Source: Zygaena filipendulae (taxonomy: Eukaryota > Arthropoda > Insecta > Lepidoptera > Zygaenidae). Taken from it: 64,000 nucleotides of DNA. Below, one piece after another: positions 46,112 to 56,453 of the stretch (positions within the stretch are counted from its first letter, which is position 1; every line of letters starts with the position of its first letter). The DNA lies in contig OU015672.1 in assembly GCA_907165275.2 (NCBI GenBank), positions 7,360,501-7,424,500 on the forward strand. The letters run 5' to 3'. Under the pieces are notes generated by a model. The model made no database searches, was not told the DNA's origin, and worked only from the letters and a program-made list of their open reading frames with translations. Made by a program: the position numbers and the translations under genes.

Positions 46112-46677
46112 TGTTCTAACCTAACCGTTCTTTCAAAAAATGTAGGATTTTCATCAAAAATTACAAACGCAACGCAAGTCGTTTCTAGCGCTTCGCCGGC
46201 CGCTGCCGCGGCACGCTGCGCTCGGCTCGCGCGTTATCTTACATGTTCTAACCTAACCTAACCTAACCGTTCTTTCAAAAAACGTAGGATTTTCATCAAA
46301 AATTACAAACGCAACGCAAGTCGTTTCTAGCGCTTCGCCGGCCGCTGCCGCGGCACGCTGCGCTCGGCTCGCGCGTTATCTTACATGTTCTAACCTAACC
46401 TAACCTAACCGTTCTTTCAAAAAACGTAGGATTTTCATAAAAAATTACAAACGCAACGCAAGTCGTTTCTAGCGCTTCGCCGGCCGCTGCCGCGGCACGC
46501 TGCGCTCGGCTCGCGCGTTATCTTACATGTTCTAACCTAACCTAACCTAACCGTTCTTTCAAAAAACGTAGGATTTTCATCAAAAATTACAAACGCAACG
46601 CAAGTCGTTTCTAGCGCTTCGCCGGCCGCTGCCGCGGCACGCTGCGCTCGGCTCGCGCGTTATCTTACATGTTCATT
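46112..46677 (+). repeat. 142 bp tandem array (four units) with CCTAA runs
   Basis: The junction ACCGTTCTTTCAAAAAA recurs at exactly 142 bp intervals (GTTC at 46127, 46269, 46411, 46553). Each unit has three parts: two or three CCTAA repeats (the insect telomere motif), an AT-rich segment with CAAACGCAACGCAAGTCG, and a GC-rich core CGCCGGCCGCTGCCGCGG followed by GCTCGGCTCGCGCG. Units are nearly identical. The GC-rich core resembles the patch at 381-430 near the left edge of the window. Confidence 0.95.
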
Positions 46678-47099
46678 TTCAGTCAAAAAATTCTGATTGC
46701 CCAACTCGACGGTCCATATACTATACTTTATCCGAAATAATACTCCCAGTCTGGTTTATCTACTCTAAACTATGTCTGTGCCTAAAAATTAAGGTACTTT
46801 CATAAAACGTGAAGAATAAAGTCAATCAATCATTAAAATTTCTACTATTAGCTCTATTACTTAGTACTAGCTCTCTCCTCGGGCTTTCCGCGGCTCCCCT
46901 TTCAGTTCCTCATCCAGTCATATTTTTTATTTTTAAAATAAGCTATAATTAAAATTTTATGTATACTTTTTTCTATATGTGAGAACTACTATAGGTCTAA
47001 GAATTTTTTATATGTTATTTTTGATTTGTATTTTATGTTGTACCTTACCCGAAAAATAAATAAAGAAGTAAATCTAAAGATAGGTACATAATATTACAG

Positions 47100-47240
47100 T
47101 TAGCGAAAGTTCCCTGTAAATAATCCTTGATTAGAAATATACTCGTATCTAACGAGCTGTTCTCCGGAGGTTTACCGGGGGAACACTCAACCCTCCGCGG
47201 GAATTCCAGAATAAAAAGTAGGTACCTAAGTCTTTGAGGC
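47100..47240 (-). mobile_element. decayed Lep1-like fragment
   Basis: Contains CCTCCGCGGGAATTCCAGAATAAAAAGTA, recognisable as the Helitron palindrome region. It interrupts the LINE remnant that follows. Confidence 0.45.
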
Positions 47241-47478
47241 TTTTTCATAATACGGTCCATGTGTGGTATAAATGTCAGTTTCCGGTCTATTAGAATACCA
47301 AGATCCCTAACAACCTCCGTTTTATTTAGTTCCACCCCATTTATTCTGTTACCTAATTATAGTCAGTCGAATTAATTTTTCGTGTAAAACTGATTTGAGC
47401 ACACTTTTCAACGTTTAGTTGCACTTCATTTTTAGCACATCAATCAATAAGTCTGTCAATATCATTCTGAAGTAATAA
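47225..47478 (-). pseudogene. LINE reverse transcriptase remnant
   Basis: On the minus strand the fragments LQNDIDRLID, AKNEVQLNVEKCAQISFT and KTEVVRDLGILIDRKLTF are the conserved post-YADD region of jockey/CR1-like reverse transcriptases. They lie in slightly different frames with stops between. It is only a degraded piece. Confidence 0.75.
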
Positions 47479-47479
47479 T

Positions 47480-47720
47480 CCCACCAAAAACATTTTTATG
47501 TAAAATGTTGCCAAGACGAGACGAGACTCGCACTGTCAAAAGTCATCAGATCTCATGTAGAGCCAAGCTTCTAACTCTATATGCCATAACTTTACAAGGC
47601 CTAACTTCACAAACTGTGCAACTAAGTCAAAATATGTGGCTTGGCCATTTCGCTACATTCACATGGGTGAAAAATGTACCTATCCACTGTTCATTACTTT
47701 TCTGTTATACGATAGTTCTT
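47480..47720 (+). mobile_element. MITE family D, left arm
   Basis: TCCCACCAAAAACATTTTTATG at the outer end, then CAGATCTCATGTAGAGC and AATATGTGGCTTGGCCATTTC. It is the mirror of the half copy at 9060-9275. Confidence 0.65.
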
Positions 47721-48250
47721 GTAGAAAAAAATTATGAGTCGGGTAATTTTTAGATCGTCCACAAACAACACTTAATAACAATAATGCCTCAAAATAACTA
47801 GACAGCTTCCATTTTGGGTATCGAACAGTATCTTTTGTGGGAGTGCAATGCCCGCAAAACATTTAACCTTTTGGGAACGGCTTAAGTTTACTTGAAGTTC
47901 CTACTACTCCACTACACAGCATTTGCCTCCGAGGTTTTTAGGGAGTAGAGGGAGGCTTATTGGATGGATATGGTGAGGGATGCCGGGTCCAAAAACAAAA
48001 AAGTCAGAGTCGACGCTTGACGCTTAATTAGACCAGAAATTTTACCTTACATACCTTTTTTTTATTAGCTTATCATAACTTTTTCAAAGACGAACAATAT
48101 TTCATAGTAGTAAAAAACAATAGGCTAGTTTCCTAAATTTTAATTTTTAGTTCGCCTTGTAGATTAATAAAAAATATATATATTGAGTCGATTATGTAAC
48201 ACAATGTCACGCCGTGCTACAGTTGCACGTTGTGACGTCTCGCGATATTT
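47721..48250. other. GR6-GR7 spacer, no gene seen
   Basis: AT-rich. It includes a fragment of MITE A terminal sequence near 48144-48185 (TTAGTTCGCCTTGTAGATTAA). Nothing else is recognised. Confidence 0.4.
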
Positions 48251-48252
48251 CA

Positions 48253-48775
48253 AACTAGCTGTCCCCGCGGCTTCACCCGCGGTTATTTCGGAGTTTCCGA
48301 GGGAATTCCGGGATAAAAAGTACCCTATGTCCTTCTCTGTACTCTAGACAAATGTGCGTGCCCCGTATTCACTATGACCAACATGTCGCGAGTCGCAATA
48401 ACATGACACAAAAATTTCCCTAATGCTCAAAGTTTCATTGAAAAAAAAAAACATTTACAAACTGTCTTATGGCATACAAAATACTAATTTATACCTTTTA
48501 ATAGGAAAAAATTCTGTCATACATGATTTTTGCGAAACTTTAACCATTTACGCAGCGTACACGACGGAAGCTCCCAAAGGGAATATTTTTCCCTTTTCTT
48601 GCAACAATTTTCATATCTGCTCTGCTCTTATTAATTGTAGCGAGATGATATTTAGCCTTATAGCCTTCCTTGATTAATGGGTTATCTAACACTGAAACTT
48701 AAATCAAATCAGACCAGTAGTTCCTGAGATTAGAGCATTCAAACAAACAAACTTTTCGGCTTTATAATATTAGTA
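48253..48775 (-). mobile_element. Lep1-type Helitron, diverged middle
   Basis: The plus strand begins CTAGCTGTCCCCGCGGCTTC and ends TATAATATTAGTATAGAT. The middle (about 48360-48680) is not shared with other copies here and may be captured or anciently diverged DNA. An open frame across it resembles no protein I know. Confidence 0.7.
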
Positions 48776-48932
48776 TAGATAAGTAAGAAGTAGGATTAAA
48801 CATGACCTACTTCATTTATTACTCGTATTTAATTATATCTATCTAATTCTTTTTAAATTAACTTAGTGAATAAGGGTTTTATAAAGGAATAAATCTCGCA
48901 GAAACAACTTAATACAGTTATATTTAGTTTAA

Positions 48933-51900
48933 TTACAAAAAGGCGAACTGTAACAGCACAACAGTGTAAGTAGCGACAGTTCCAGCAAATAACGCCAAAA
49001 ATTCTCCATCAATTACAAACATTCCACACGCCGTCATTTTACTGAACGCCGCGTCCGTCAAACGAAGAACGTTTTTGCACATTTGCCTTTCCTCATCTGG
49101 AAGAAATTAATTATCGGAGATTATCGCGAACAGACAGACAGACAGAAAAGAATTTTAAAAACTCTTTTTTTATGCTTGGTTACTCTTCTTTTATCACCCC
49201 TCTCGATTTTAGGTAAAAACATTCAATGTACAGAATCGCGGATTCTACTCTTTTATTATAGTATAGAATTAGATGTCGTACCCACCTCAGAATGAGCGAA
49301 GTATGATATTACAAAACAAAGCACATAATTATGTAGGTACACTAATTTGTTTTACCTGAAGCAGAGCTTACAGCTTTCATGCTGCATATAGACTTTGCTT
49401 TATATATTGTCAAGTAGAATTTTTCACATTCTATGCATAAAATTATTTGCAACAGAAAAGAAATCAGCACATGACAGGTGACAAGAATTTCCTTTAAATT
49501 TATGAATAAAAAGAAACTCTGCAATAAGAGAATTAGAAATGCCATCAAGGAAAATTCCTATTATTTGTTTGATCTATCTCCGACTAGCTACGATTTTCGG
49601 TTTTTAAAGCGATTGTTTTCTCTATAGGTAGGTGTCATAAAGAAGTTTTACTCCAAGAAAATGTAGGTATAATACTACTAGCTATCCCCCGCGATTTCAT
49701 CTGCGGTAATTTCCGAGTTCCCGCGGGAATTCCGGGAAAAAGTGCTGTAGTTTACGGTGATAAGCAGTTCCCCGCATTAATTCCGGAACTCCCGCGGGAA
49801 TTCCGGGATAAAAACTATCCTATCTTTTACGTTGGACCATATTATAAATGGTTGCAAAATTTTATCAAAATCCGTTCAGTAGTTTCGGAGTACATCGCGG
49901 ACAAACAACGTCACATGTTATCTATATATAACTAGCTGTCCCCCGCGATTTCATCCGCGGTAATTTCGGAGTTCTCGCGGGAGTTCCGGGATAAAAACTA
50001 TCCTATCTTTTAAGTTGGGCCAAATACAACATAGTGGCGAAATTTCATTACGATCGATTCAGTAGTTTCGGAGTCCATCGCGGACAAACAACGTGACACG
50101 TGATTTATTAAGATAAGATAAGATTAGTTAACTTACCTGAAATAGTGTCTCATTTTCAATACTCTTTTGAACGTATATCATTGAGAGAACAAATAAGCGT
50201 TGCACGTGAAATAATACCTAAAAATGACATTTAGGTGCACGTAAGATTTTAACTTCTTTATTATTGGCGTATTTATAAAACTTGTCGAACATAATTTATA
50301 TTGTAAGCAATAATAATATCTATATCGTTTTGGTTTCTCAGCCACGGCCCTAACGATTTGGAAGAATTTACATTTAAAATAATGTTTTTCTAACAGTTCC
50401 CCTCGGTTTCACCCATGGTAATTTCGGAGTTCCCGCGGAAATTCCAGTGTAAAAGTACCCTATGTCCTTCTCTATACCCCTGACAACGTATATGCAAAAT
50501 GTCGTGGTCATCGGTTGAGTGAAAAGGCGTGAAAGCGTAACAATAGTACATTGTTATCCTAGGGGTGAAAGTAACTTTCACCCCTAGGATAACAATGGTC
50601 TTTCTCCCAAGGATAACACTGTGCTTTTCATTACGAATGCAAAGAAAGTCAAAATAAAAATAGGAATTAGCTAAAGAAAAAATGAGTGAAGATCGGATAG
50701 TCGCTTGACGCTTTTCCACCTATTTCTTTTTCTTTGGCCGGCTAGCTATTCAGCCAGTATTTTTTATTTACATTGTGGCGACCTAAATTATAATAAAGGC
50801 ATCTAAAAAAATATTTTCTTTAATTATTAAGTATTAATTAAAGAAAATAAAAAAATATAAATAGGAATTAGCTTAAGAAAAAGCGAGTGAATTTTATTTT
50901 AATTAATACCTACTTAAACTTTACGTTATTTCAATTTTACATCGCGCTGGCTGTATAGAAAGTTGAAACATGGTTCAATAGAAATGTGAAAATAGACCTA
51001 GTTTTTTTTTTATAATTTGACAGTTGTCAGTCGAAAGCGATTCTCCCTAGGGCTGAAAAGGGTTACTTTCAACCCGCTTCTCAGGCAACTTCAGACCTAC
51101 TTTCCGAGTATGAGTAATGAAAAGTACTTTTTCCGATGCCTCCAACATCACATTTCAACCAATTTACACAAAACCTTGACAATAGGTATATCTAATTCTC
51201 CCTCATGAATCTGTTGAAGAAAACCTCGGGAAAATAAGTTCAGAAGTTTTTTGAGTTAATCGTGTACAGACGGACAGACGCGGCAGAAGACTTTGTTTTA
51301 TTATATACGGACACGTACTTTCAAATTTATCTAGAAAGAAAGAAGTAAAGGTTTTAGCTACAAAGCTATACCGATACTTGCCTTAATTTTTATTCTAAGA
51401 CCAACTTTTACAATATTTGTATTTTATCATTCATCAATACATACCGAGACTCCAAATAATGTGTTATACAAATCATAGACTTCTAAAATTTTTGTATAAA
51501 TATAAAAATAATTCTTCCAATCGACGTTTACTATATCTGATGTCATGTGGATTTGGGTAGGAATTTTTTGTTGGTGGTTACCGTCTATATCATCCAACCA
51601 CAGTACCAAGTATTTCCTGAGCAGTTTTATAATTTTATACGCATACAATATATTCAATTGTAAACAGAGATTGGTAAAAATTCCAAAATAAAACCAAAAC
51701 GACAGAGTACTGACATCTGAATATATAAGGTAATCTAAGAAAAAGAATAAATACAACAATGTAAGAGTGATAGTTGAGACCCAACATTTGAAAACAAATA
51801 ATGACAGGTGTTTTCTGTTAAGATTCAGATGTTTGTTGATCTCCTGTAATATCAATACAAACTCTACGTGTTTATCACTCGTTTGGACGGTATTCAGAGT

Positions 51901-52221
51901 GTGCGAGATAAATGCTGAACTATAGATCACTGTAACCGTCATTTCGCCAAGTTTCATCAGGAAACTTGATGAATGAACAACATAATTCAGCATCACGAAA
52001 CACCAAACTCGTGAAACAATTGCAATTAACAAAAAACAAAACGCTCCGATATTTTGTACAGTATGTCTCGGTGTTACAAAGTTGTCTCGTATATTGAATT
52101 TGGAATGTAAAAACAATGATTGCGACATATTCAACGGACGAACTATTCTCTGTATATCGCTATCAACTATATTATTTATAAGAACTTCATTGTTTTGTAT
52201 CGTTATAATTTCATCGTCCAT
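48933..52221 (-). CDS. gustatory receptor GR7 (7TM, four exons, 394 aa)
   Basis: Exons on the minus strand are 52221-51445, 50217-50137, 49518-49356 and 49096-48933. They total 1185 nt with phases 0, 0 and 1. It starts MDDEIITIQNNEV, clearly related to GR4-6. Exon 2 is VLFHVQRLFV and onward, exon 3 has IECEKFYLTIYKAKS, and exon 4 ends TYTVVLLQFAFL. It is an older relative of the GR4-GR5-GR6 trio and the first gene of the array in transcriptional orientation. Its introns contain fewer insertions than the other six, mainly two Lep1 Helitrons before exon 2 and rearranged family F repeats in intron 1. Family role: taste-neuron channel; ligand unknown. Confidence 0.92.
49678..50115 (-). mobile_element. 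two tandem Lep1-type Helitrons in GR7 intron 2
   Basis: CTAGCTATCCCCCGCGATTTC at 49678 and CTAGCTGTCCCCCGCGATTTC at 49931. Both are minus-oriented and of the same subfamily as the tandem pair in GR3 intron 1. The second ends about 20 nt from the exon 2 donor. Confidence 0.8.
50549..50597. repeat. 49 bp near-perfect palindrome
   Basis: CATTGTTATCCTAGGGGTGA and its complement meet at a single central base, giving 24 bp arms. It is made of two family F termini head to head, in GR7 intron 1. Confidence 0.9.
50549..51130. mobile_element. rearranged family F repeats
   Basis: Inverted and interrupted pieces of the family F sequence (CCCTAGGATAACAATG, ACTGTGCTTTTCATTACG, CGATTCTCCCTAGGGCTG, GACCTACTTTCCGAGTATG). 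The order implies two overlapping copies. Confidence 0.6.
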
Positions 52222-52436
52222 TTTAATTTTTCTCTTTGTAGTTTATTGAAAATTAAAAAAAAACAGGCAATCCACTTGTGCGAACACAAACACTAGTTAT
52301 TATCGAACAAAATGTCAATACCATTACAATGTACAAGACAACACAGACACGTTATCGACAAATGACCCATCTACTCCTTCAAATGAAGGACAAATAGCTC
52401 TCTACAGCACTAGTTTGGTTTTGCTGGTTCAATCTA

Positions 52437-52785
52437 TTTTTCATTACTCATACTCGGAAAGTAGGTCTGAAGTTGCCTGAGAAGCGGCTTGAAAGTAACC
52501 CTTTTCAGCCCTAGGGAGAATCGCTTTCAACTGACAGCTGGATACTGCAGAAACTCAAGTTTTTTTTTTATGTTTTACTTACTGGTTGATTTATGTAAAA
52601 TAAAATTCACTAATTTTTTTCTTTAGCTAATTCCTATTTTTATTTTGACTTTCCTTGCATTCGTAATGAAAAGCACAGTGTTATCCTCGGGAGAAAGACT
52701 TATTTAGTCCCTCGAACTAACTCCGAAAACCCCGTCTCGGGACTAAATAAGTTACTTTCACTCCTAGGATAACAATGTACTATTT
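52437..52785 (+). mobile_element. repeat family F, copy 2
   Basis: Co-linear with 9980-10350 from CATACTCGGAAAGTAGGTCT to CTCCTAGGATAACAATG, without the retroelement fragment seen there. It lies about 220 bp upstream of the GR7 start codon. Confidence 0.65.
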
Positions 52786-52789
52786 CAGT

Positions 52790-53610
52790 TGAAGTACCTA
52801 CCAGCTTTTCAACGCAGCTTCGTCCGCCTTAATCTCCGGTTTCCTTTGGGCTCTCTTTAGCTATCTCGATTTCTAATATTATCTAAATCATCGAAAAAGT
52901 AACAAACATACTAACACACTCACAGGCTTTCTAATCTGTATATTGTGATGAATATTGAAAACAATTGGCAGACTTAATTGGTACTTTAATTTCTTATTAT
53001 TCCTTTAACTTTGAATCCTTCTTTCAGGTCCTAAGATTTATGATACTCTTCTTCACCATAGTGTTAGACTTAATAAATTTAATTGTTCAAGCTTCAATGA
53101 ACAATTTAATCTCTCTTCGGTTAAAGAGAGTCAAAAAACTAAATTCGTTTTTTATCTTTTTCGGTCAGATAAGCTACACAAATGAATTACTTAAAGGTAC
53201 CTAAAAATTAAACGCCGCAAAAGAGAGTTCTTGAAAATATTTAACTTTGAAACCATCGCAGTAGAGAGGGAAGGAAAGAGAGAAAGAGACTTTGATGCCT
53301 GATGAAGTCTAACGGCCGCACTCCAGCAATTCCGGGCTAAAAAGTACCCCCATGTCCTTCTCTGTAATCTAAACAACTTATATGCGAAATTTCGTGGTGA
53401 TTAGTTTAGTCGTGAAAGCGCAACCAACAAACAAACTCAATTTTTGGATTTTATAATATTATAGTACCTAAGGATGTAGTGAAAAAGTACAAATAGATTA
53501 GAATACTATGGTCGTTAGTCGTTACCAACTTATTTTCCATCTCATTAATTTTATTTGTACTAAAAAGCAATAATGTAATGGATGTTAGACTTCTAGTTTT
53601 AATTTCTGAG
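52790..53610. other. spacer between GR7 and the ZP gene, part 1
   Basis: Contains a family C fragment (AACGGCCGCACTCCAG at 53312) joined to a Lep1-like piece (53325-53460). Otherwise unassigned and AT-rich. Confidence 0.4.
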
Positions 53611-53616
53611 AGAGTT

Positions 53617-53957
53617 TGTTAATGAATTAACTGAAAACCTGATACACCCCATTTAAAAAAAATTACAATAATATGATTAAAATATATTTTATGTCGAAAA
53701 AAGTTATACTTTAAAAGTTATTCAACCTTAGTTTGGAGGTGACCTATCTATGAAATTCCAAGCGCTACGCCCGCGCCTACTGGTACGAATTTTTTTGCTG
53801 CGGGCGGCGTACGCGCCAAATATTGTATTATAAATAATTTAGACATGGGCTAGTAAAAATGAAAAAATATAACCTATATTAAAACATAGTGCGATCGATT
53901 CGCTTGTCGATTCTGAGCAAACTACTTTCTAGTTTTCAGTTAATTCACACGTTGTAT
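53617..53957 (-). mobile_element. MITE family B
   Basis: Ends GTTAATGAATTAACTGAAAA and TTTTCAGTTAATTCACACG. Internal GGAGGTGACCTATCTATGAAA and GCTGCGGGCGGCGTACGCG match the copy at 59555. Confidence 0.8.
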
Positions 53958-54210
53958 ATATATGAAATTATACTCTTTTCGAGGTGAAAGGTACCCTATG
54001 TCCTTTTCTCCTACTCCTGCAGGGCAATTATGTAACTTTTGTTGATATCATATTTCAGTTTCAATCAGAAAAATAGCGATTTTGTGATTAATTAATCATG
54101 TAAGGCAGCTTCAGCTTTTGAAGTATGTTTATTTCGGTTGATTGCTAGACATTGTAATGTGTCACAACGTGTATATTGTAATAGCAAAACCGCCATTTTG
54201 TTAATTGCAA

Positions 54211-54281
54211 CCGAATAATGATAGAAACAAAAGTGACATAATAGGGGGCTATTATATAACTTTTGTTTCTATTATTATTAT
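54211..54281. repeat. hairpin next to ATT microsatellite
   Basis: AATAATGATAGAAACAAAAGT pairs with ACTTTTGTTTCTATTATTATT across a 25 nt loop. Confidence 0.6.
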
Positions 54282-54410
54282 TATGACAATGTTTATGAGA
54301 AATTTCAAAGTGATGGGTTAAGTAGTTAAGGCGAGAAAACATAACAAGTGTACAAACTCACATTCGCATTTCGATGGTCCCTACGTGCCTACAATCCCGT
54401 ATCTGAAAAA

Positions 54411-54523
54411 GTCGAATTCATACAATTTTTGCTTTCTGGCAGTGAAATACAGTTGAAATAGGGTTCAAATCTGATTTTGAACTCTGTTTCATTGTCAGAG
54501 AGCAAAAATTTTGTGAATTTGAC
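54411..54523. repeat. 113 bp imperfect hairpin
   Basis: GTCGAATTCATACAATTTTT through AGTGAAA pairs with TTTCATTGTCAGAGAGCAAA through GAATTTGAC over about 33 bp with few mismatches. An inner stem is GTTCAAA/TTTGAAC. Such a fold suits a very small MITE; a precursor microRNA is possible but unsupported. Confidence 0.6.
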
Positions 54524-54684
54524 TTTTGCATACAGGATTGGACGTAGGCATTTAATATTTCAGGATTTGTTGGTATGTTGATTGTTGTGAGCAATTTGCG
54601 AGTCACAGCGAATTTAACAAAAAGCACAAAAAGATAATGATGCTGGAACCAGCGCGAATGTCGTTTTTATCGGTTAAACTATGT

Positions 54685-54985
54685 GTGCCCCGCGGTTTCA
54701 CCCGCGTGAGTTTCGGAATTCCCGCAGGAACTCCAAAGTAGCCTAATTTACTCCTGATAACATCAGCTAATTCGTAGTGAAAGTCCCGTCATAATTGGTC
54801 CAACCGTTTTGGAGATTCACCCAGGTGAGTTTTGGGATTACCGCACGATCTCTTTGTATCAGGAACCTTTGCAAACGCAGGCAGAACCACCCGCCAAAGT
54901 TTCATCAAAATCGGTTCAATGGTTTAGGAACGCTTAGAAGACAAACATACAAACATTCAGTTTTATTTATAAAGAAGATTATTGA
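54685..54985 (-). mobile_element. decayed Lep1-type Helitrons
   Basis: Two minus-oriented pieces: TGTGCCCCGCGGTTTCACCC with GGAATTCCCGCAGGAACTCC, and then a block with TTTGCAAACGCAGGCAGAACC that also occurs at 22470. Some sequence between is unassigned. Confidence 0.55.
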
Positions 54986-54999
54986 GCATAGGTATTATA

Positions 55000-55690
55000 A
55001 TGCTTAATATTTGGATATTTTTGAATATTATTGGGAAGTGTCTGTATACGCTATCACAATTAAATAGAATAGAGAAAATTAAGGCAAAGTGCAACGCATA
55101 CAAATAGCGAAGATACGACATAGCTGGTTCATTGCGACAGTATTCCCCTGAGTGATGGGATTTTTAGAAGGAAATGAGATCATTATAGCCTCAGACCAAA
55201 TAAAAACTAAACACGGAACGCGTAGAACAAACAAGTGAAGCCCGGAAAAAGACACCATCGCCGTGCACGTACATAGAAACACGCACACACTTACAAGAAA
55301 AAGACACCATACCTTTTAGTTTGAGCTTCTCCCGCTAATGGTGGTGACGCAGCAATTAAGTTGAAAAATGCCATTATTGTATCGTCAACGGTTAAAAAAT
55401 AAAAAACAGTATGGAATCACTTATCACCAGTAAGTAAACTTAGCAAATCCATACATTTTCCTAATCACCACATGCATACGCAAGGTCGGCTTCACTTCGT
55501 TGTTCGAGACGTTCCGTCTTTAGTTTTTATTTGGTTTGAGATTATAGCCGGCAACGGAAGTGACGTGCATGAAAGCAGTTCATGTAATTTCAAGTAGCGA
55601 TGACCAGTTCCACCAAAACTTACCTTTTTTGTGGCACTATCTACTAATACTAATAGCGCTTTTTGATTGTGTCGATGTTTAACCGACTTA
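55000..55690. other. spacer, nothing recognised
   Basis: Short open frames only. No splice-supported exon, RNA gene or known repeat could be identified here. Confidence 0.4.
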
Positions 55691-55694
55691 AAGA

Positions 55695-55835
55695 AAGAAT
55701 GGGTCTGTTTCCCCGAGTAGTATTTCTTTACAGAAGTCTATTGTTTGTGTCCTTAAGTCTAGTTATTGCTGTAGTGTATAAGTCACTGTGATTGGAAATA
55801 AATGGTTTATTATTATTATTATTATTATTATTAGT
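55695..55835 (+). mobile_element. LINE 3' tail with (ATT)n
   Basis: Ends GGAAATAAATGGTTTATTATT and a run of nine ATT units, like the tail of the CR1-type element at 30120, but with a different 3' UTR. Probably a strongly 5'-truncated insertion. Confidence 0.55.
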
Positions 55836-56412
55836 AGAAGACACATTTTTATTTCATTTTACTTTTGAGTCTATTCCTATCATTTCAAAATAAAATACAT
55901 TTATATTGAAATATTTATTTGCTATGTTACTTACTTATAGAATTAATAAACGTAGAAAAACCTAATACTAATATTTACAAACACATGTTAAATCACAAAG
56001 TTAACATTATCCTTCACGTAGCATGAGTATAAATATATAATGCATAATATATTACAAAATAGAATTGTAATTTTAAATATTTAAAATATAATCGTGCTCA
56101 CTTTTGGAATATTGGCAGTGTTACTAGAACTTAATAATATTACAATAACAAAACTCGTATAATTATATTACAATATAATCCCATCCATCTTGAATTTCTA
56201 CATAAAGTCGACGTCTCAAAGTAAAAATTTCTTGAAAAATATTATTTTGAAACTACCTAACATTATTGTGAAATTGCTATAATATGATGCATACATTCCC
56301 ATTTGTTGCTCAAACACGTTTTTAAATTCTCAGAGAAACTCTCATCGCTGTATATCATCTACTGCCATCGGTGAAACCAATGATATTATAAATAACGAAA
56401 CTTTGCCGACAT

Positions 56413-56418
56413 TTTATT
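56413..56418 (-). promoter_or_regulatory. poly(A) signal of the ZP gene
   Basis: AATAAA on the minus strand, about 36 nt after the stop codon of the ZP protein. It is the first such signal downstream. Confidence 0.55.
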
Positions 56419-56453
56419 TGGGAAATTAAATAAGTTCTATCTGTGGGCGCGTT

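Noticed and set aside
46179..46230. CpG island promoter
   Set aside because: The GC-rich core is confined to the 142 bp satellite unit and recurs in unrelated repeats, so it does not mark a gene start.
46112..46677. CRISPR-like array
   Set aside because: The 142 bp units are identical throughout, with no variable spacers, and the genome is eukaryotic.
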